A stretch of 64,000 nt of DNA from JAAYFJ01 sp964344295 (GCA_964344295.1 CAYFMR010000006.1:1-64000), one strand, 5' to 3'; positions 8,553-17,462 are shown, counted from the stretch's first letter. A program made the numbers and translations. Notes: generated from the letters alone by a model not told the origin.

Positions 8553-9467
8553 TTAAAAGCTTCGGCCGGCGCCACCGCCGCCGCTGGAGCCTCCACCGCC
8601 GGAAAATCCGCCAAAGCCACCNNNNNNNNNNNNNNNNNNNNNNNNNNNNNNNNNNNNNNNNNNNNNNNNNNNNNNNNNNNNNNNNNNNNNNNNNNNNNNN
8701 NNNNNNNNNNNNNNNNNNNNNCCACCAGAGGATCCGCCACCGAATCCGCCGAATCCCCCACCATAGGGGTATCTGCTATAGCGTCTTCGCCTACCTCTTG
8801 GGCCACGGGGGCCTTGCAAGATGGCTAAAACCACAAAGATCACGAAGATGACGATGGGGAACCAGTTGATGTCCGTGGACTCGTTCAGGGTGTCTGTGTA
8901 TTTTTGGTAGTCGCCGGTCAGTTCCACGTCGTATTCGGCGATGACCTGAGAGATGACGGCACGAAACACTTCTTGCAGTGCCCGATCGAAGCTTTGGGGG
9001 TTGTCTCTATCCACCAAGGGCATAAAGTATTCGTCTAGGATTCGCCCTACTTTGCCGTCGTTTAGCTGTCCCTCCAGTCCGTAGCCGGTCGCGATGAATA
9101 CGCCGTATTGATCGGTGGTGGGCTCGTAGCCCAGGAGGATCAACACGCCGTTATTGAGCTTTTTGTCACCGATGCCCCATTGGCGAAACAATTCCAGGGC
9201 ATAGTCTTCTACGGGGTAGCCTTGTAGGTCATTGACCGTGGCTACCACGACTTGGGCTTTGGTCTTGCCTTCTAGCTCAATGTTTGTCTTGAGGATTTCG
9301 TCTGCTGTCGACGAAGACAGCACCCCCATCTCGTCATAGACATAAAATTGCGTCGTCGGTGCCGGCAATGTCAAGGCGGCCGCTACCGGGCGGGCCAAGA
9401 GCAAGACGGTGAAGACGATCAAGAGCAGTCGATATCCTCGGAAATTGCGTTTCCCGTCTTTCATCAT
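8553..9467 (-). CDS. TPM-domain (YgcG-like) protein with glycine-rich tail, interrupted by an assembly gap
   Basis: An N-terminal signal segment (about 12-31) is followed by a TPM domain (about 38-165, with VYDEMGVLSSSTADEIL and FRQWGIGDKKLNNGVLILL), a membrane helix (about 198-216, WFPIVIFVIFVVLAIL) and a Gly/Ser tail ending GGAGRSF. TPM proteins are membrane-associated and are often encoded next to LemA, as here; their biochemical role is poorly defined, with photosystem repair and membrane stress proposed in other groups. The 100 Ns at 8622-8721 fall inside the Gly-rich tail, so the true length is unknown. The frame agrees on both sides only if the gap size is 1 modulo 3. It starts one base after the LemA stop. 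Confidence 0.85.
   Translation of the reverse strand: MMKDGKRNFRGYRLLLIVFTVLLLARPVAAALTLPAPTTQFYVYDEMGVLSSSTADEILKTNIELEGKTKAQVVVATVNDLQGYPVEDYALELFRQWGIGDKKLNNGVLILLGYEPTTDQYGVFIATGYGLEGQLNDGKVGRILDEYFMPLVDRDNPQSFDRALQEVFRAVISQVIAEYDVELTGDYQKYTDTLNESTDINWFPIVIFVIFVVLAILQGPRGPRGRRRRYSRYPYGGGFGGFGGGSSGXXXXXXXXXXXXXXXXXXXXXXXXXXXXXXXXXXGGFGGFSGGGGSSGGGGAGRSF
8622..8721. other. Assembly gap of exactly 100 N
   Basis: A run of exactly 100 Ns, the standard placeholder for a gap of unknown size. Both flanks encode similar GGFGGF-rich glycine repeats, so the assembler probably collapsed or broke on the low-complexity repeat. Confidence 0.98.
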
Positions 9468-9468
9468 C

Positions 9469-10071
9469 TCAGCCCATCATGACATCAGAGACGATCCAGC
9501 TAAAATCCACCGCGGGTGCTTTTTCTGATCCCGGATCCGCTTCGAAGTAGTCTCTGGTGCTAAATCCTAACATGTTGGCAAAGATTGACGTGGGGAATCG
9601 GCGCACCTTGCTGTTAAACGTCTTGACGACATCGTTGTAGTCCTTGCGGGCCACGGCGATACGATTTTCCGTCCCGGCCAGCTCATCTTGCAGTTGGATG
9701 AAGTTTTGGTTGGCCTTTAGCTCAGGATAGGCCTCCACCACCACGTTAATGTCTCCAATGGCTTGGGACAGTTGGGCGTTGGCTTCGGAGAGTTCTTGGG
9801 GCGTCTGGGCTTCGTTGACGCGCGCTCTGGCTTCGGTAATCTTGGTCAGCGTGTCTTCTTCGTGAGCGGCGTAGCCTTTGACGGTGCTGACCAGGTTCGG
9901 GATCAAATCCGCCCGTCTTTGCACCGCAGTTTGCAAGTCGGCATAGGATTGGTTGACATTTTCGTCTAGGGCCACCAGTCCATTATACGAACGCAGCGCA
10001 GCTAATGCCAAGACGACAATCACTGCGATAATGATTAACACAGCCTTTCCTGCTTTTCCACTTTTTTTCAT
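9469..10071 (-). CDS. lemA: LemA family protein
   Basis: 200 residues: a short cytoplasmic start, one membrane helix (about 9-26), then the coiled LemA domain with YADLQTAVQRRADLIPNLV and AAHEEDTLTKITEARA, both highly typical. ATG 10071 was chosen because AAAGGAG lies nine bases upstream; an in-frame ATG at 10098 has no ribosome site. LemA is a membrane-anchored protein of unknown biochemical function, regularly paired with TPM-domain proteins, as here with a one-base gap. Confidence 0.95.
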   Translation of the reverse strand: MKKSGKAGKAVLIIIAVIVVLALAALRSYNGLVALDENVNQSYADLQTAVQRRADLIPNLVSTVKGYAAHEEDTLTKITEARARVNEAQTPQELSEANAQLSQAIGDINVVVEAYPELKANQNFIQLQDELAGTENRIAVARKDYNDVVKTFNSKVRRFPTSIFANMLGFSTRDYFEADPGSEKAPAVDFSWIVSDVMMG

Positions 10072-10124
10072 CTCATCACTCCTTTTGTTTTCATGCATCA
10101 GGTCTCGTGTACCTGTGTCTATTT

Positions 10125-10130
10125 ATTATA
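10125..10130 (-). promoter_or_regulatory. -10 element upstream of lemA
   Basis: Perfect TATAAT on the minus strand, with TTGGGC 18 bp upstream as a partial -35. It would give a leader of about 45 bases for the lemA-TPM pair. Confidence 0.45.
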
Positions 10131-10220
10131 CCCTATTTCTTTCATTCTGCCCAAGGGAAACGAAAGCCCATGGACGGTTCCATGGCATCCTCTACTCTGG
10201 TCTTGGGTGTCATCTTCCAT

Positions 10221-10226
10221 TATAAT
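10221..10226 (+). promoter_or_regulatory. -10 element upstream of the helicase gene
   Basis: Perfect TATAAT 38 bp before ATG 10265; the -35 region (TGGTCT at 10198, 17-bp spacing) is weak. Confidence 0.4.
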
Positions 10227-10264
10227 AGTGAAGGAGATCACAAGTGCTGGAGAGGAGGGTTGGT

Positions 10265-12079
10265 ATGCGATTAAGTGCAGAGCAGGAGCGAGCCATCGCC
10301 CACGAGGAAGGGCCGGCTTTGGTGTTGGCTGTACCCGGGTCGGGGAAGACGACGGTTTTATTGCATCGAGCCAAGCGGCTCATAGAGGCAGGCGTCAGGC
10401 CCCGTGGAGTGTGGACCCTCAGCTTCAACCGTTCGGCTGTGAAGATGATGCGCGAGCGGTTTTACCGGTTGGCACCGGATATGCCACGCCCCTCGTTTGC
10501 TACCATTCACGGCTTGAGTTATCAGGTGATTCGCCGGTATGGGGAGCTTAGACAGCGGCAGGTTCGGGTGTTGGAAGGCGAGCCGGGCGGGACGTTTCGC
10601 CTGGCTCGAGAGGTGGCCATGGACCGTCTAGGGGTGCGCCCCAGCGATCGGGATTTAGACGGATTTTTTGCCATTCTGGGCGTGTTGAAAAATCAAGGTC
10701 TTCCCCTAGAGTCCTATCAACAGGTGGCAGAGCGTCCCTTTGTGGATTTTCTCGTGTTGGCAGAGGGTTATGAGGAGGCCAAGCGGGCTTTGCGGTTCGT
10801 GGATTATGACGATATGGTCCCCATGGCTCTACGCATTTTGCAAGAAGATGCCTATTTGCGCCGCCAGTTTCGCCATAGTATCGACTTTTTGCAAATGGAC
10901 GAGGGGCAAGACACGTCTCGGATGCAAATGGATTTGGCCCGGTATTTGGTACCCGAGGGCAATCTCTTTGTGGTCGCTGATGACGATCAGAGCATTTACG
11001 GTTTTCGCGGTGCCGACTCCCAGGTCTTAGCCGAGTGGCGCGACGCACACGATCAGTTGCAGATGTATTACCTGACGACGAATTTCCGCTCCGGCGCACC
11101 CATCTTTTCGGCTGCCGGCGGACTGATTGAGCGTAATTCCCTACGCATGGCCAAGCCCATGCGCACCTTCCAGCGTTCCGGCAAGCCGGTGCGGCTGGTG
11201 GAGGTGGAAGACGCCAAGGCCCAAGGGGAGCTTTTGGTTTCTTTGGCTCAAGAGGACAAGCCGGGGCAGCTGGCGGTACTCTATCGCCACCACAGTAGTG
11301 CGGCGCTTTTAGTTGAGGCCTTAGAAGCGGCGGACATCCCCTTTGGCATTGAGCCCCTGCATCTTTTTTTGCAGTCTCACTGGCTCGTCGAAGACTTGCA
11401 GGCGTTTTACCGCCTGTCCCAAGACATGCGGGATGTCCAGGCACTACAAGCCGTGTTTTATAAGATGAACGGGTATTTATCCCGAGAGCAAATGCGCTGG
11501 CTCGCCCAGAAGCCGGTGGCGGATAGCGTGTTTCAGACCCTCTTAGCCTTTCCCGGCTTGCCCGATTACTATCAGCGCCACCTGTGGCGGTTGGAGCGCG
11601 CCTTTCGCTTGTTACGCCAATCCTCCCCGGCACGATTTTTGGCGATTTTGGACGAGAGCTTGGGCTATGGCATCTATCGTGCCCGTCGCGGTGTGCAGGA
11701 GTCGGTGTCCGCAGGCTCATCCCAACAGGTTTGGCGTCTGTTGGTCACAATGGCCGACCGTGTCAACCGCATGGAAGCCCTTTTCGGCCGGCTCGCCTTT
11801 GTCGACCTGCTCTTGGCGGAGTCCAAAGGCGACACCAAGGCGCCTGTGGTCCTCATGTCCGCTCACGGTGCCAAAGGGCTGGAGTTTGAGCGCGTATTTC
11901 TGGCCGATGTGGCAGAAGGTTGGTTTCCCGGTATCCAGGCCCACCACCCCGACGGCTTAGAAGAGGAACGGCGACTCTTTTACGTCGCCATGACCCGGGC
12001 CAAAGAAGAGCTCGTCATCTGCTATCCTCACGACTTGGGAAAGCAAAGCGTCTTTTTTGATGAGTTGTTGGACGGATGA
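10265..12079 (+). CDS. UvrD/PcrA/Rep-superfamily DNA helicase, short form
   Basis: 604 residues with the superfamily 1A motifs in order: Walker A VPGSGKTTVLLHRA (about 24-37), Walker B MDEGQDTS, motif III VVADDDQSIYGFRGA, motif IV LTTNFRSG, motif V SAHGAKGLEFERVFL and motif VI RRLFYVAMTRAKEEL. It is an ATP-driven 3'-5' helicase or translocase. It is about 120 residues shorter than PcrA (about 725-740), mostly in the 2B region, so it is a separate UvrD-like subgroup and not the housekeeping PcrA. ATG 10265 follows GAGAGGAGGG; GTG 10244 is an alternative without a ribosome site. It stands alone and its specific role is unknown. Confidence 0.9.
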   Translation: MRLSAEQERAIAHEEGPALVLAVPGSGKTTVLLHRAKRLIEAGVRPRGVWTLSFNRSAVKMMRERFYRLAPDMPRPSFATIHGLSYQVIRRYGELRQRQVRVLEGEPGGTFRLAREVAMDRLGVRPSDRDLDGFFAILGVLKNQGLPLESYQQVAERPFVDFLVLAEGYEEAKRALRFVDYDDMVPMALRILQEDAYLRRQFRHSIDFLQMDEGQDTSRMQMDLARYLVPEGNLFVVADDDQSIYGFRGADSQVLAEWRDAHDQLQMYYLTTNFRSGAPIFSAAGGLIERNSLRMAKPMRTFQRSGKPVRLVEVEDAKAQGELLVSLAQEDKPGQLAVLYRHHSSAALLVEALEAADIPFGIEPLHLFLQSHWLVEDLQAFYRLSQDMRDVQALQAVFYKMNGYLSREQMRWLAQKPVADSVFQTLLAFPGLPDYYQRHLWRLERAFRLLRQSSPARFLAILDESLGYGIYRARRGVQESVSAGSSQQVWRLLVTMADRVNRMEALFGRLAFVDLLLAESKGDTKAPVVLMSAHGAKGLEFERVFLADVAEGWFPGIQAHHPDGLEEERRLFYVAMTRAKEELVICYPHDLGKQSVFFDELLDG

Positions 12080-12102
12080 TCCAAAGCTTGAAAAACCCGC
12101 AA

Positions 12103-12144
12103 AAACCCCCGCAACTTAGGCGTTTCGTCTAGTTGCAGGGGTTT
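12103..12144 (+). terminator. Probable terminator after the helicase gene
   Basis: 14-position stem AAACCCCCGCAACT / AGTTGCAGGGGTTT with one mismatch and a 14-base loop. The T-tract is poor, so termination efficiency is uncertain. Confidence 0.55.
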
Positions 12145-12310
12145 CGATCTTTGTCACTCGGCTGATTGGTCAGCTTGCCGTTTTCCATGCCATACGACGA
12201 GGCATCACTTAGGATGAAATTGTGGACTATACCCCCATCAGAGAGGCGTCAACCCTTCTTCGATTCCGTTCATATCCCGTTGGCTTTCTACTTTCGTCCC
12301 ATTTTCTTTA

Positions 12311-12319
12311 TGTTATAAT
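12311..12319 (+). promoter_or_regulatory. Extended -10 promoter of the glycosylation module
   Basis: TGTTATAAT, a perfect -10 with the TGn extension, 23 bp before ATG 12343. No clear -35. Confidence 0.55.
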
Positions 12320-12342
12320 AAGACCATAAGGCGGTGTCATCG

Positions 12343-13779
12343 ATGTCCAAAGGCAAATCAATTTACCAAAGCCCGATTCTCCCCCTCCTCTTGGTGGGGA
12401 TTTTGTTATGTCTATCCATCACCTCACCTCCCTGGGAGTCTTATCAAAACTGGCGACAATCAGATACCCTTGCCATGGCAGAAAATTTTTCGAAAGACCC
12501 CCGTATTCTGTTTCCCCAGTTAAACTATGACGGGCCCCAAGGCAATTACGTGCAGCTGGAATTGCAAATCCTTCCCTATCTCACCTATTTGATTCGACAG
12601 TGGACCGGCTCTTCTAGCGTCATCATTCCTCGTCTATTGGCCATCTGCTTTTTCCTCTGCTCCATGGTTTACGTCTATTACCTGGCCCGTGAACTCTATT
12701 CGCCTCGGACGGCTTTTTATACCATGCTTCTCTACGGCCTCACACCCTTACACTTAAAGCTGGGGCGAGCCATTATGCCCGAAGCAGTGGTGCTTTGTTT
12801 TTTTACCGGCAGTCTGTATTACCTCAAGCGCTTTGAGGACCAAGAACGAGGACGAGACTTACTGCTTTGCGGTCTATTTACGGCCTTGGCCATTTTAGAA
12901 AAGACGCCCGCCGTGTTTACCGGGCTATTGATCTTGTCAGTGCTTTGGCGCCTTTATCGCTGGAAGCTCTTGACCAAGCCCATCGTCTATGTTTCCGCCT
13001 TGTTGGCCTTGGGACTTCCCGCTCTTTACTTTTATGATGTGGGTCAGCATGCCCAACAAGCCTTTGTGAATAATATTGCCTTACGCCTCATCTTGCCTCG
13101 CCTAGGCTCTCTGGCTCACTTCACCGACGGCAACGCCTTTTTGGTCGGCGAGTGGGCGACGAGTTTCGGCTTGATCACTGGGGTGTTGGGTTTGGCAGGG
13201 TTGGTGGTGTGCCTTGCTCGTCGCGATCATTTCATGGTGGCCTTGACAATCGCCTATGTGCTGGAGCTTTGGATCATCGTCTATGCCATTCAGTTCGATT
13301 ATTATTTAATCTTTCAAACGACGGTATGCGTCTTGTTAGCCGGTGCCTTGTTCGAGGTCCTGTCCCAAGGCGGACAGCGGCTATCCTGGCTGCTGGGCCT
13401 GCTGGTTCTGGCCCAAGGCGTACTAAGTATCCCCTACTACCGCCAGGCAGTGGCGGTGAACCCCGTCACCGACGCCTCTGTTCACGCCTTGCAGCAAGCT
13501 CTTCCTCTGGGAGAACCCATCGCCATTACGGCGACGAACCCTGTCCTGATGAATGCCGTCCATGCCCAAGGCTATCGCGCTGCCATTTACTACCACCCGG
13601 AGATCCCCGATGATCCCAAGGGGGAAGTGGACTATATGATAGACCATGGGGTACGTTATTTCGTGGCAGTGAAAGCCCACGACAGCCGCTACGATGAAGC
13701 CTATCAATATTACATGGATCAAACCTATCCCATTGTGGAAGATAACATCTATTACACCTTATATGGATTGGAGCCGTAA
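12343..13779 (+). CDS. Polytopic membrane glycosyltransferase (GT39-like, ArnT/PMT fold)
   Basis: 478 residues with about ten to twelve membrane helices. The first extracytoplasmic loop carries WESYQNWRQSDTLAMAENF; an acidic residue in this loop is the hallmark of GT-C enzymes (PMT/ArnT/GT39). AIMPEAVVLCFFTGSLYYLKR is also typical. Such enzymes transfer sugars from a lipid-phosphate carrier onto proteins, lipids or polymers outside the membrane. ATG 12343 is preferred over GTG 12334 because the AAGG element would be only four bases from GTG. GtrA and a GT2 enzyme follow directly, which makes this the probable final transferase of a three-gene module. Confidence 0.82.
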   Translation: MSKGKSIYQSPILPLLLVGILLCLSITSPPWESYQNWRQSDTLAMAENFSKDPRILFPQLNYDGPQGNYVQLELQILPYLTYLIRQWTGSSSVIIPRLLAICFFLCSMVYVYYLARELYSPRTAFYTMLLYGLTPLHLKLGRAIMPEAVVLCFFTGSLYYLKRFEDQERGRDLLLCGLFTALAILEKTPAVFTGLLILSVLWRLYRWKLLTKPIVYVSALLALGLPALYFYDVGQHAQQAFVNNIALRLILPRLGSLAHFTDGNAFLVGEWATSFGLITGVLGLAGLVVCLARRDHFMVALTIAYVLELWIIVYAIQFDYYLIFQTTVCVLLAGALFEVLSQGGQRLSWLLGLLVLAQGVLSIPYYRQAVAVNPVTDASVHALQQALPLGEPIAITATNPVLMNAVHAQGYRAAIYYHPEIPDDPKGEVDYMIDHGVRYFVAVKAHDSRYDEAYQYYMDQTYPIVEDNIYYTLYGLEP

Positions 13780-13783
13780 GCTT

Positions 13784-14200
13784 ATGCGGGACTTGTTCGC
13801 CAAATTAAAAGACCATACCTTTATCAAATACCTAAGCGTATCCGCGGGTTCTCTCGTCCTAGATACCGCCATTGTCTATGTTTTATACCTCCTAAGCGGT
13901 AAGGAGCTTTTGTGGGCCAATACCGCCGGATTAGTGTCCGGCTTCTTGTTTACATTTTTGCTCAGCCACTTTGTCTTTAATGCCCCCTTGGACTGGAAAG
14001 GCTTTGCTATTTATTTGGGCACCTTTTTTCTCGGGATGATTTTGGCCAATGGCATCATCCTCTACTCAAACCAGCTTTTTCTCCCCTCATTGGGACGTAG
14101 AAAAGCTTTTCTCGTCGCCAAAGGTCTTTCCATCGTATTGCCATTTTTTATCATGTACGCCATTCGCAAACGCTTGTTTCAGTTAAAGGAGCGCTCATGA
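13784..14200 (+). CDS. GtrA family membrane protein (putative lipid-sugar flippase)
   Basis: 138 residues with four membrane helices, matching GtrA/DPMS3 proteins; YLSVSAGSLVLDTAIVYVLY and LVSGFLFTFLLSHFVF are typical. GtrA is thought to move undecaprenyl-phosphate-linked sugar across the membrane. ATG 13784 (MRDLFAKLKDH) has GGAG ten bases upstream and begins five bases after the preceding stop; longer in-frame starts (13694, 13763) would overlap the glycosyltransferase. Its stop overlaps the next start as ATGA. Confidence 0.88.
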   Translation: MRDLFAKLKDHTFIKYLSVSAGSLVLDTAIVYVLYLLSGKELLWANTAGLVSGFLFTFLLSHFVFNAPLDWKGFAIYLGTFFLGMILANGIILYSNQLFLPSLGRRKAFLVAKGLSIVLPFFIMYAIRKRLFQLKERS

Positions 14201-14952
14201 ACACCCTTTTAGTGATGTTACCTTGCTATAATGAAGAAAAAGACCTAGCTTCCCTGTTGGAGAAGTGGATCGCCCAAAGGGAGCCTCTCCAAGCTCTCGG
14301 CTATACCTTAATCGTCAAAGTCATTGACGACAAAAGTACAGATGGGACTTTGGCCATCGCCTTGGACTACCATCAACGCTTTCCCCAAGTCGTCGGCGAG
14401 CCTTTGGTTCACGAGGTGAATCAAAACCTCGGCGGCGGGGTGAACACGGCCATTGCCTATGCACTAGAGCACTTAGGTCCGCAGGACCTCCTGTGCATTA
14501 TGGATGGCGACGATACCCAAGACCCCTGTTTTGCCCCATCCATGGTGGAAGCTGCCCAACACGCCGATGTGGTTATCGCGTCCCGGTATTGCCACAGTTC
14601 TCAAGTTAAGGGGGTCCCGCCGTTACGACTTTTTCTCTCCAATGGTGCCCGGTTTTACTATAAACTGGTCCTAGGCGTCCCCGGTGTCGAGGATTACACC
14701 TGCGGATATCGCATCTACCACGTCACCGCCTTGCAAGCCGTGGCCGAACGCTACGGCACCAAGCCTTTGGAAAACCGTTCTTTTGCCTGCATGATGGAGC
14801 TACTGTATAAACTTCACCGCGTGGGCTGTCGCTTTGCCGAAGTGCCCTTTACCCTGCGCTATGACAACAAACAGGGATCTTCGAAAATGCAAATCTTCAA
14901 AACGGTGCGCGACTCCTTTTTCACCGCCATTTCCATTCGCCATAAGGCCTAA
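14197..14952 (+). CDS. Family 2 glycosyltransferase (dolichyl-phosphate mannose synthase-like)
   Basis: 251 residues, GT-A fold: LPCYNEEKDLASLLEKW at the N terminus, VIDDKSTDGTL, NQNLGGGVNTAIAYAL, the metal-binding CIMDGDDTQDP and DYTCGYRIYH. These enzymes load a sugar from a nucleotide donor onto a polyprenyl phosphate on the cytoplasmic face. It lacks the two C-terminal membrane helices found in GtrB. It overlaps gtrA by four bases (ATGA). Together with GtrA and the GT39 enzyme it can form a load, flip and transfer pathway for surface sugar decoration. Confidence 0.9.
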   Translation: MNTLLVMLPCYNEEKDLASLLEKWIAQREPLQALGYTLIVKVIDDKSTDGTLAIALDYHQRFPQVVGEPLVHEVNQNLGGGVNTAIAYALEHLGPQDLLCIMDGDDTQDPCFAPSMVEAAQHADVVIASRYCHSSQVKGVPPLRLFLSNGARFYYKLVLGVPGVEDYTCGYRIYHVTALQAVAERYGTKPLENRSFACMMELLYKLHRVGCRFAEVPFTLRYDNKQGSSKMQIFKTVRDSFFTAISIRHKA

Positions 14953-15013
14953 TACCACCCACTTAATCGAACCGCCAAGACCGCAACCGGTCTAGCGTGA
15001 CCCAAATGTTTTT

Positions 15014-15041
15014 ACTCCAGTGTGAAAGCGCTGGAGTTTTT
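15014..15041 (+). terminator. Terminator of the glycosylation module
   Basis: Nine-bp stem ACTCCAGTG / CGCTGGAGT (one G-U pair), six-base loop, then TTTTT. Confidence 0.85.
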
Positions 15042-15330
15042 CTATGCTTCCCAAGGTCCTCACCCATGGCAGTGTTGTCTAGGGCGGCGACCATGCCGGC
15101 ACCTCTGCCTACACAGGTCAACCAAACCCCAGATCCACAGCCACACAGCCATGCTCTGGTGATCCATGTTCTCCGTTCTCATGGACCCTTTTCCTATCTG
15201 CACACGAACCACCCCTCAATGTCTCCGCTGACCCTTGGATGGTTGTCTTCATTCCGGAAGACCACGTCGATTTTTTTGATGCCTCAAGGTCCTTCATCGC
15301 CGTTCATCATCAAAACGAATCGACGCATGC

Positions 15331-15360
15331 AAAAGGCCGTGACTGTCGTCACGGCCTTTT
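15331..15360. terminator. Bidirectional terminator (hcp side)
   Basis: Perfect 13-bp stem AAAAGGCCGTGAC / GTCACGGCCTTTT with loop TGTC and A/T tracts on both flanks; it serves hcp on the minus strand. Confidence 0.88.
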
Positions 15361-15394
15361 TGCTGTATTTTTGTCGGCAGAAGATTTGATCCGC

Positions 15395-17029
15395 TTAGGC
15401 CCCAAAGAAGAGTTCCATATCTTCTTCCACTGTTTGGATGGGAGCGAGACCAAAGTTTTTCACCAAGACATCCGCCACGTTGGGACTGAGGAAGGCAGGA
15501 AGAGTGGGGCCGAGGTGAATGTGTTTTACACCAAGGGCTAAAAGAGCCAACAGCACGATGACGGCCTTTTGTTCGTACCAAGCGATGTTGTAGATGATGG
15601 GCAGATCGTTGATATCTTCCAGGCCAAAGACTTCTTGAAGTTTTAGAGCAATGAGGGCCAAGGAGTAGCTGTCGTTACATTGACCGGCGTCCAAGACACG
15701 AGGGATACCGCCAATGTCGCCTAAGGGCAGCTTATTGTACTTGTATTTTGCACAGCCGGCGGTGAGAATGACGGTGTCTTCCGGCAGGGCTTTGGCAAAG
15801 TCGGTGTAGTAGTTGCGTGTGCGATGACGTCCGTCGCAACCTGCCATGACCACGAATTTTTGGATAGAGCCGGCGTTCACGGCTTCCACGATTTTGTCCG
15901 CCAAGGCAAAGACTTGGGCGTGGGCAAAGCCTCCGGTGAGTTCGCCGTCTTCCAGCGGTTTTGGCGGTTCACAGCGTTTCGCGTGTGCGATGATGGCGGA
16001 GAAGTCTTTGGGTTGACCAATGTCACCGGGGATGTGTTTACAGCCGGGATAGCCTGCCGCTCCAGTGGTGTAGATGCGGTCGATATAACTGTCTTTCGGC
16101 GGCACGATGCAGTTGGTGGTCATGAGGATCGGGCCTTGAAAGCTTTCAAACTCCTCTTTTTGTTGCCACCAAGCGTTGCCGTAGTTGCCATAGAGGTGGT
16201 CGTATTTTTTCAGCGCCGGGTAGTAGTGGGCGGGCAGCATTTCTCCATGGGTATAAATGTCGATGCCTGCGCCCTTACTTTGCTCCAAGAGCATTTCCAG
16301 ATCTCGCAGGTCGTGGCCGGAGACGAGGATGCCGGGGCGAGATCCGACACCCAGTTTGACTTGGGTGATTTCCGGGTTGCCGTAGCTGGAGGTATTAGCC
16401 TTGTCTAAGAGGGCCATCCCTTTCACGCCGGCCTCCCCTGTGGCCAAGGTCAGTGCCACCAAATCCTCTACCGTCAGGCTGTCGTCGGTGAGTTTGGCCA
16501 GGGTTTCTTGTAAAAAGATGTCCACGTCTTCATCATCTTGCAAAAGCACATTGGCGTGTTTGGAGTAGGCGGATAATCCCTTTAAGCCATAGGTGATGAG
16601 TTCTCGCAAGGAGCGTACGTCTTCATCTGCCGTAGCTCTGACGCCGACAGTTTTCGCTTTTTCATCATAGTCTCCGGACCCGTCCCAAAGGGCTGCTTCG
16701 GGAAGGCTGGAGGTGTCATGCAACTCTTTCACAAGGTTTTCTCGCGCTTCTAAGGTCTTATCAACACGCTTTTTAATCGCTTCTACATCAAAGTTGGCGT
16801 TGGTAATGGTCGTAAATAAATTTAAGGTAATGAGGTGGTTGATGGATTGATCCACCGACTTTCCTTCTTGTCGCAAGGCCGTAGTGATGGCACTGAGGCC
16901 TTTGGACACATAAATGAGCAAGTCTTGCATGCGGGCGACTTCCGGTTTTTTGCCACAGACACCAACTTTTGTACATCCATGGTTTCCGGCGGTTTCTTGG
17001 CATTGAAAACAAAACATATCCACAGTCAT
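15395..17029 (-). CDS. hcp: Hydroxylamine reductase (hybrid-cluster protein)
   Basis: 544 residues, normal for Hcp. The N-terminal cluster motif FCFQCQETAGNHGCTKVGVC gives C-x2-C-x8-C-x5-C, the arrangement of the anaerobe-type Hcp rather than the enteric one. Later segments VAGCDGRHRTRNYY-like and TAGCAKYKYNKL hold hybrid-cluster ligands. Hcp acts in the cytoplasm against reactive nitrogen species, as hydroxylamine and NO reductase. The start was placed at MTVDMF (17029), where AAGGAG is correctly spaced; upstream in-frame ATGs lack ribosome sites. It lies 52 bp downstream of a cupin gene and is probably controlled by the divergent Crp/Fnr regulator. Confidence 0.96.
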   Translation of the reverse strand: MTVDMFCFQCQETAGNHGCTKVGVCGKKPEVARMQDLLIYVSKGLSAITTALRQEGKSVDQSINHLITLNLFTTITNANFDVEAIKKRVDKTLEARENLVKELHDTSSLPEAALWDGSGDYDEKAKTVGVRATADEDVRSLRELITYGLKGLSAYSKHANVLLQDDEDVDIFLQETLAKLTDDSLTVEDLVALTLATGEAGVKGMALLDKANTSSYGNPEITQVKLGVGSRPGILVSGHDLRDLEMLLEQSKGAGIDIYTHGEMLPAHYYPALKKYDHLYGNYGNAWWQQKEEFESFQGPILMTTNCIVPPKDSYIDRIYTTGAAGYPGCKHIPGDIGQPKDFSAIIAHAKRCEPPKPLEDGELTGGFAHAQVFALADKIVEAVNAGSIQKFVVMAGCDGRHRTRNYYTDFAKALPEDTVILTAGCAKYKYNKLPLGDIGGIPRVLDAGQCNDSYSLALIALKLQEVFGLEDINDLPIIYNIAWYEQKAVIVLLALLALGVKHIHLGPTLPAFLSPNVADVLVKNFGLAPIQTVEEDMELFFGA

Positions 17030-17081
17030 CATCGACTCCTTTCCCATCTTTCTGATCTCTTCTACTCGCTGTGAGGTGTTC

Positions 17082-17426
17082 CTAGGCATTTTCACACGGG
17101 GGTTGAAAAACCACTGTCAATAGCATTTTAAAATCTTCCTCCGCGTCCACAGCGTGGGGAATTTTCGCCGGCATCACCAAAGATTCTCCGGCGTTCACAC
17201 GGTGGACGGTATCGCCTACGGTAAAACATCCCACACCTTCTAACACGGTGACGAGGGCATCTCCAGAGGAATCATGGGAGCTGATCCCTTCTCCTTTCGA
17301 GAATGCAAACAGCGTGAGTCCGACAGCCTTGTTTTGCACCAAGGTCTTGGAAACCACCTGACCGGGGATGACATCCACTTGATCAGCCAGCATCAGTACT
17401 TGATTTTTTTCAATATGTCTCAGCAT
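17082..17426 (-). CDS. Small cupin-domain protein
   Basis: 114 residues, single cupin barrel. Motif 1 is degenerate (SKGEGISSHDSSGDALVTVLEG, one His) and motif 2 is GESLVMPAKIPHAV. It is similar to stand-alone cupins found next to hcp in anaerobes; the function is not established. ATG 17426 follows AAAGGAGG; the in-frame ATG at 17480 lies in the divergent promoter region and is unlikely. It is first gene of the cupin-hcp pair. Confidence 0.85.
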   Translation of the reverse strand: MLRHIEKNQVLMLADQVDVIPGQVVSKTLVQNKAVGLTLFAFSKGEGISSHDSSGDALVTVLEGVGCFTVGDTVHRVNAGESLVMPAKIPHAVDAEEDFKMLLTVVFQPPCENA

Positions 17427-17462
17427 TGTTGGTTCCTCCTTTGCGTCATATTGAGCGTATGA

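Larger units (their letters stand above)
14953..15394. other. 442-bp gap between convergent genes
   Basis: It contains a plus-strand terminator (15014-15037) and a bidirectional terminator (15331-15360). Between them (about 15045-15330) I see no convincing gene, RNA or repeat; the open frame there has no ribosome site and runs through both hairpins. Confidence 0.6.

Noticed and set aside
10548..11720. 390-residue open frame antisense to the helicase gene
   Set aside because: Arg/Pro-rich translation with no family character, fully inside a strongly supported helicase gene, no ribosome site.
14997..15389. 130-residue open frame in the intergenic gap
   Set aside because: It runs through two transcription terminators, has no ribosome site and no recognisable protein features.
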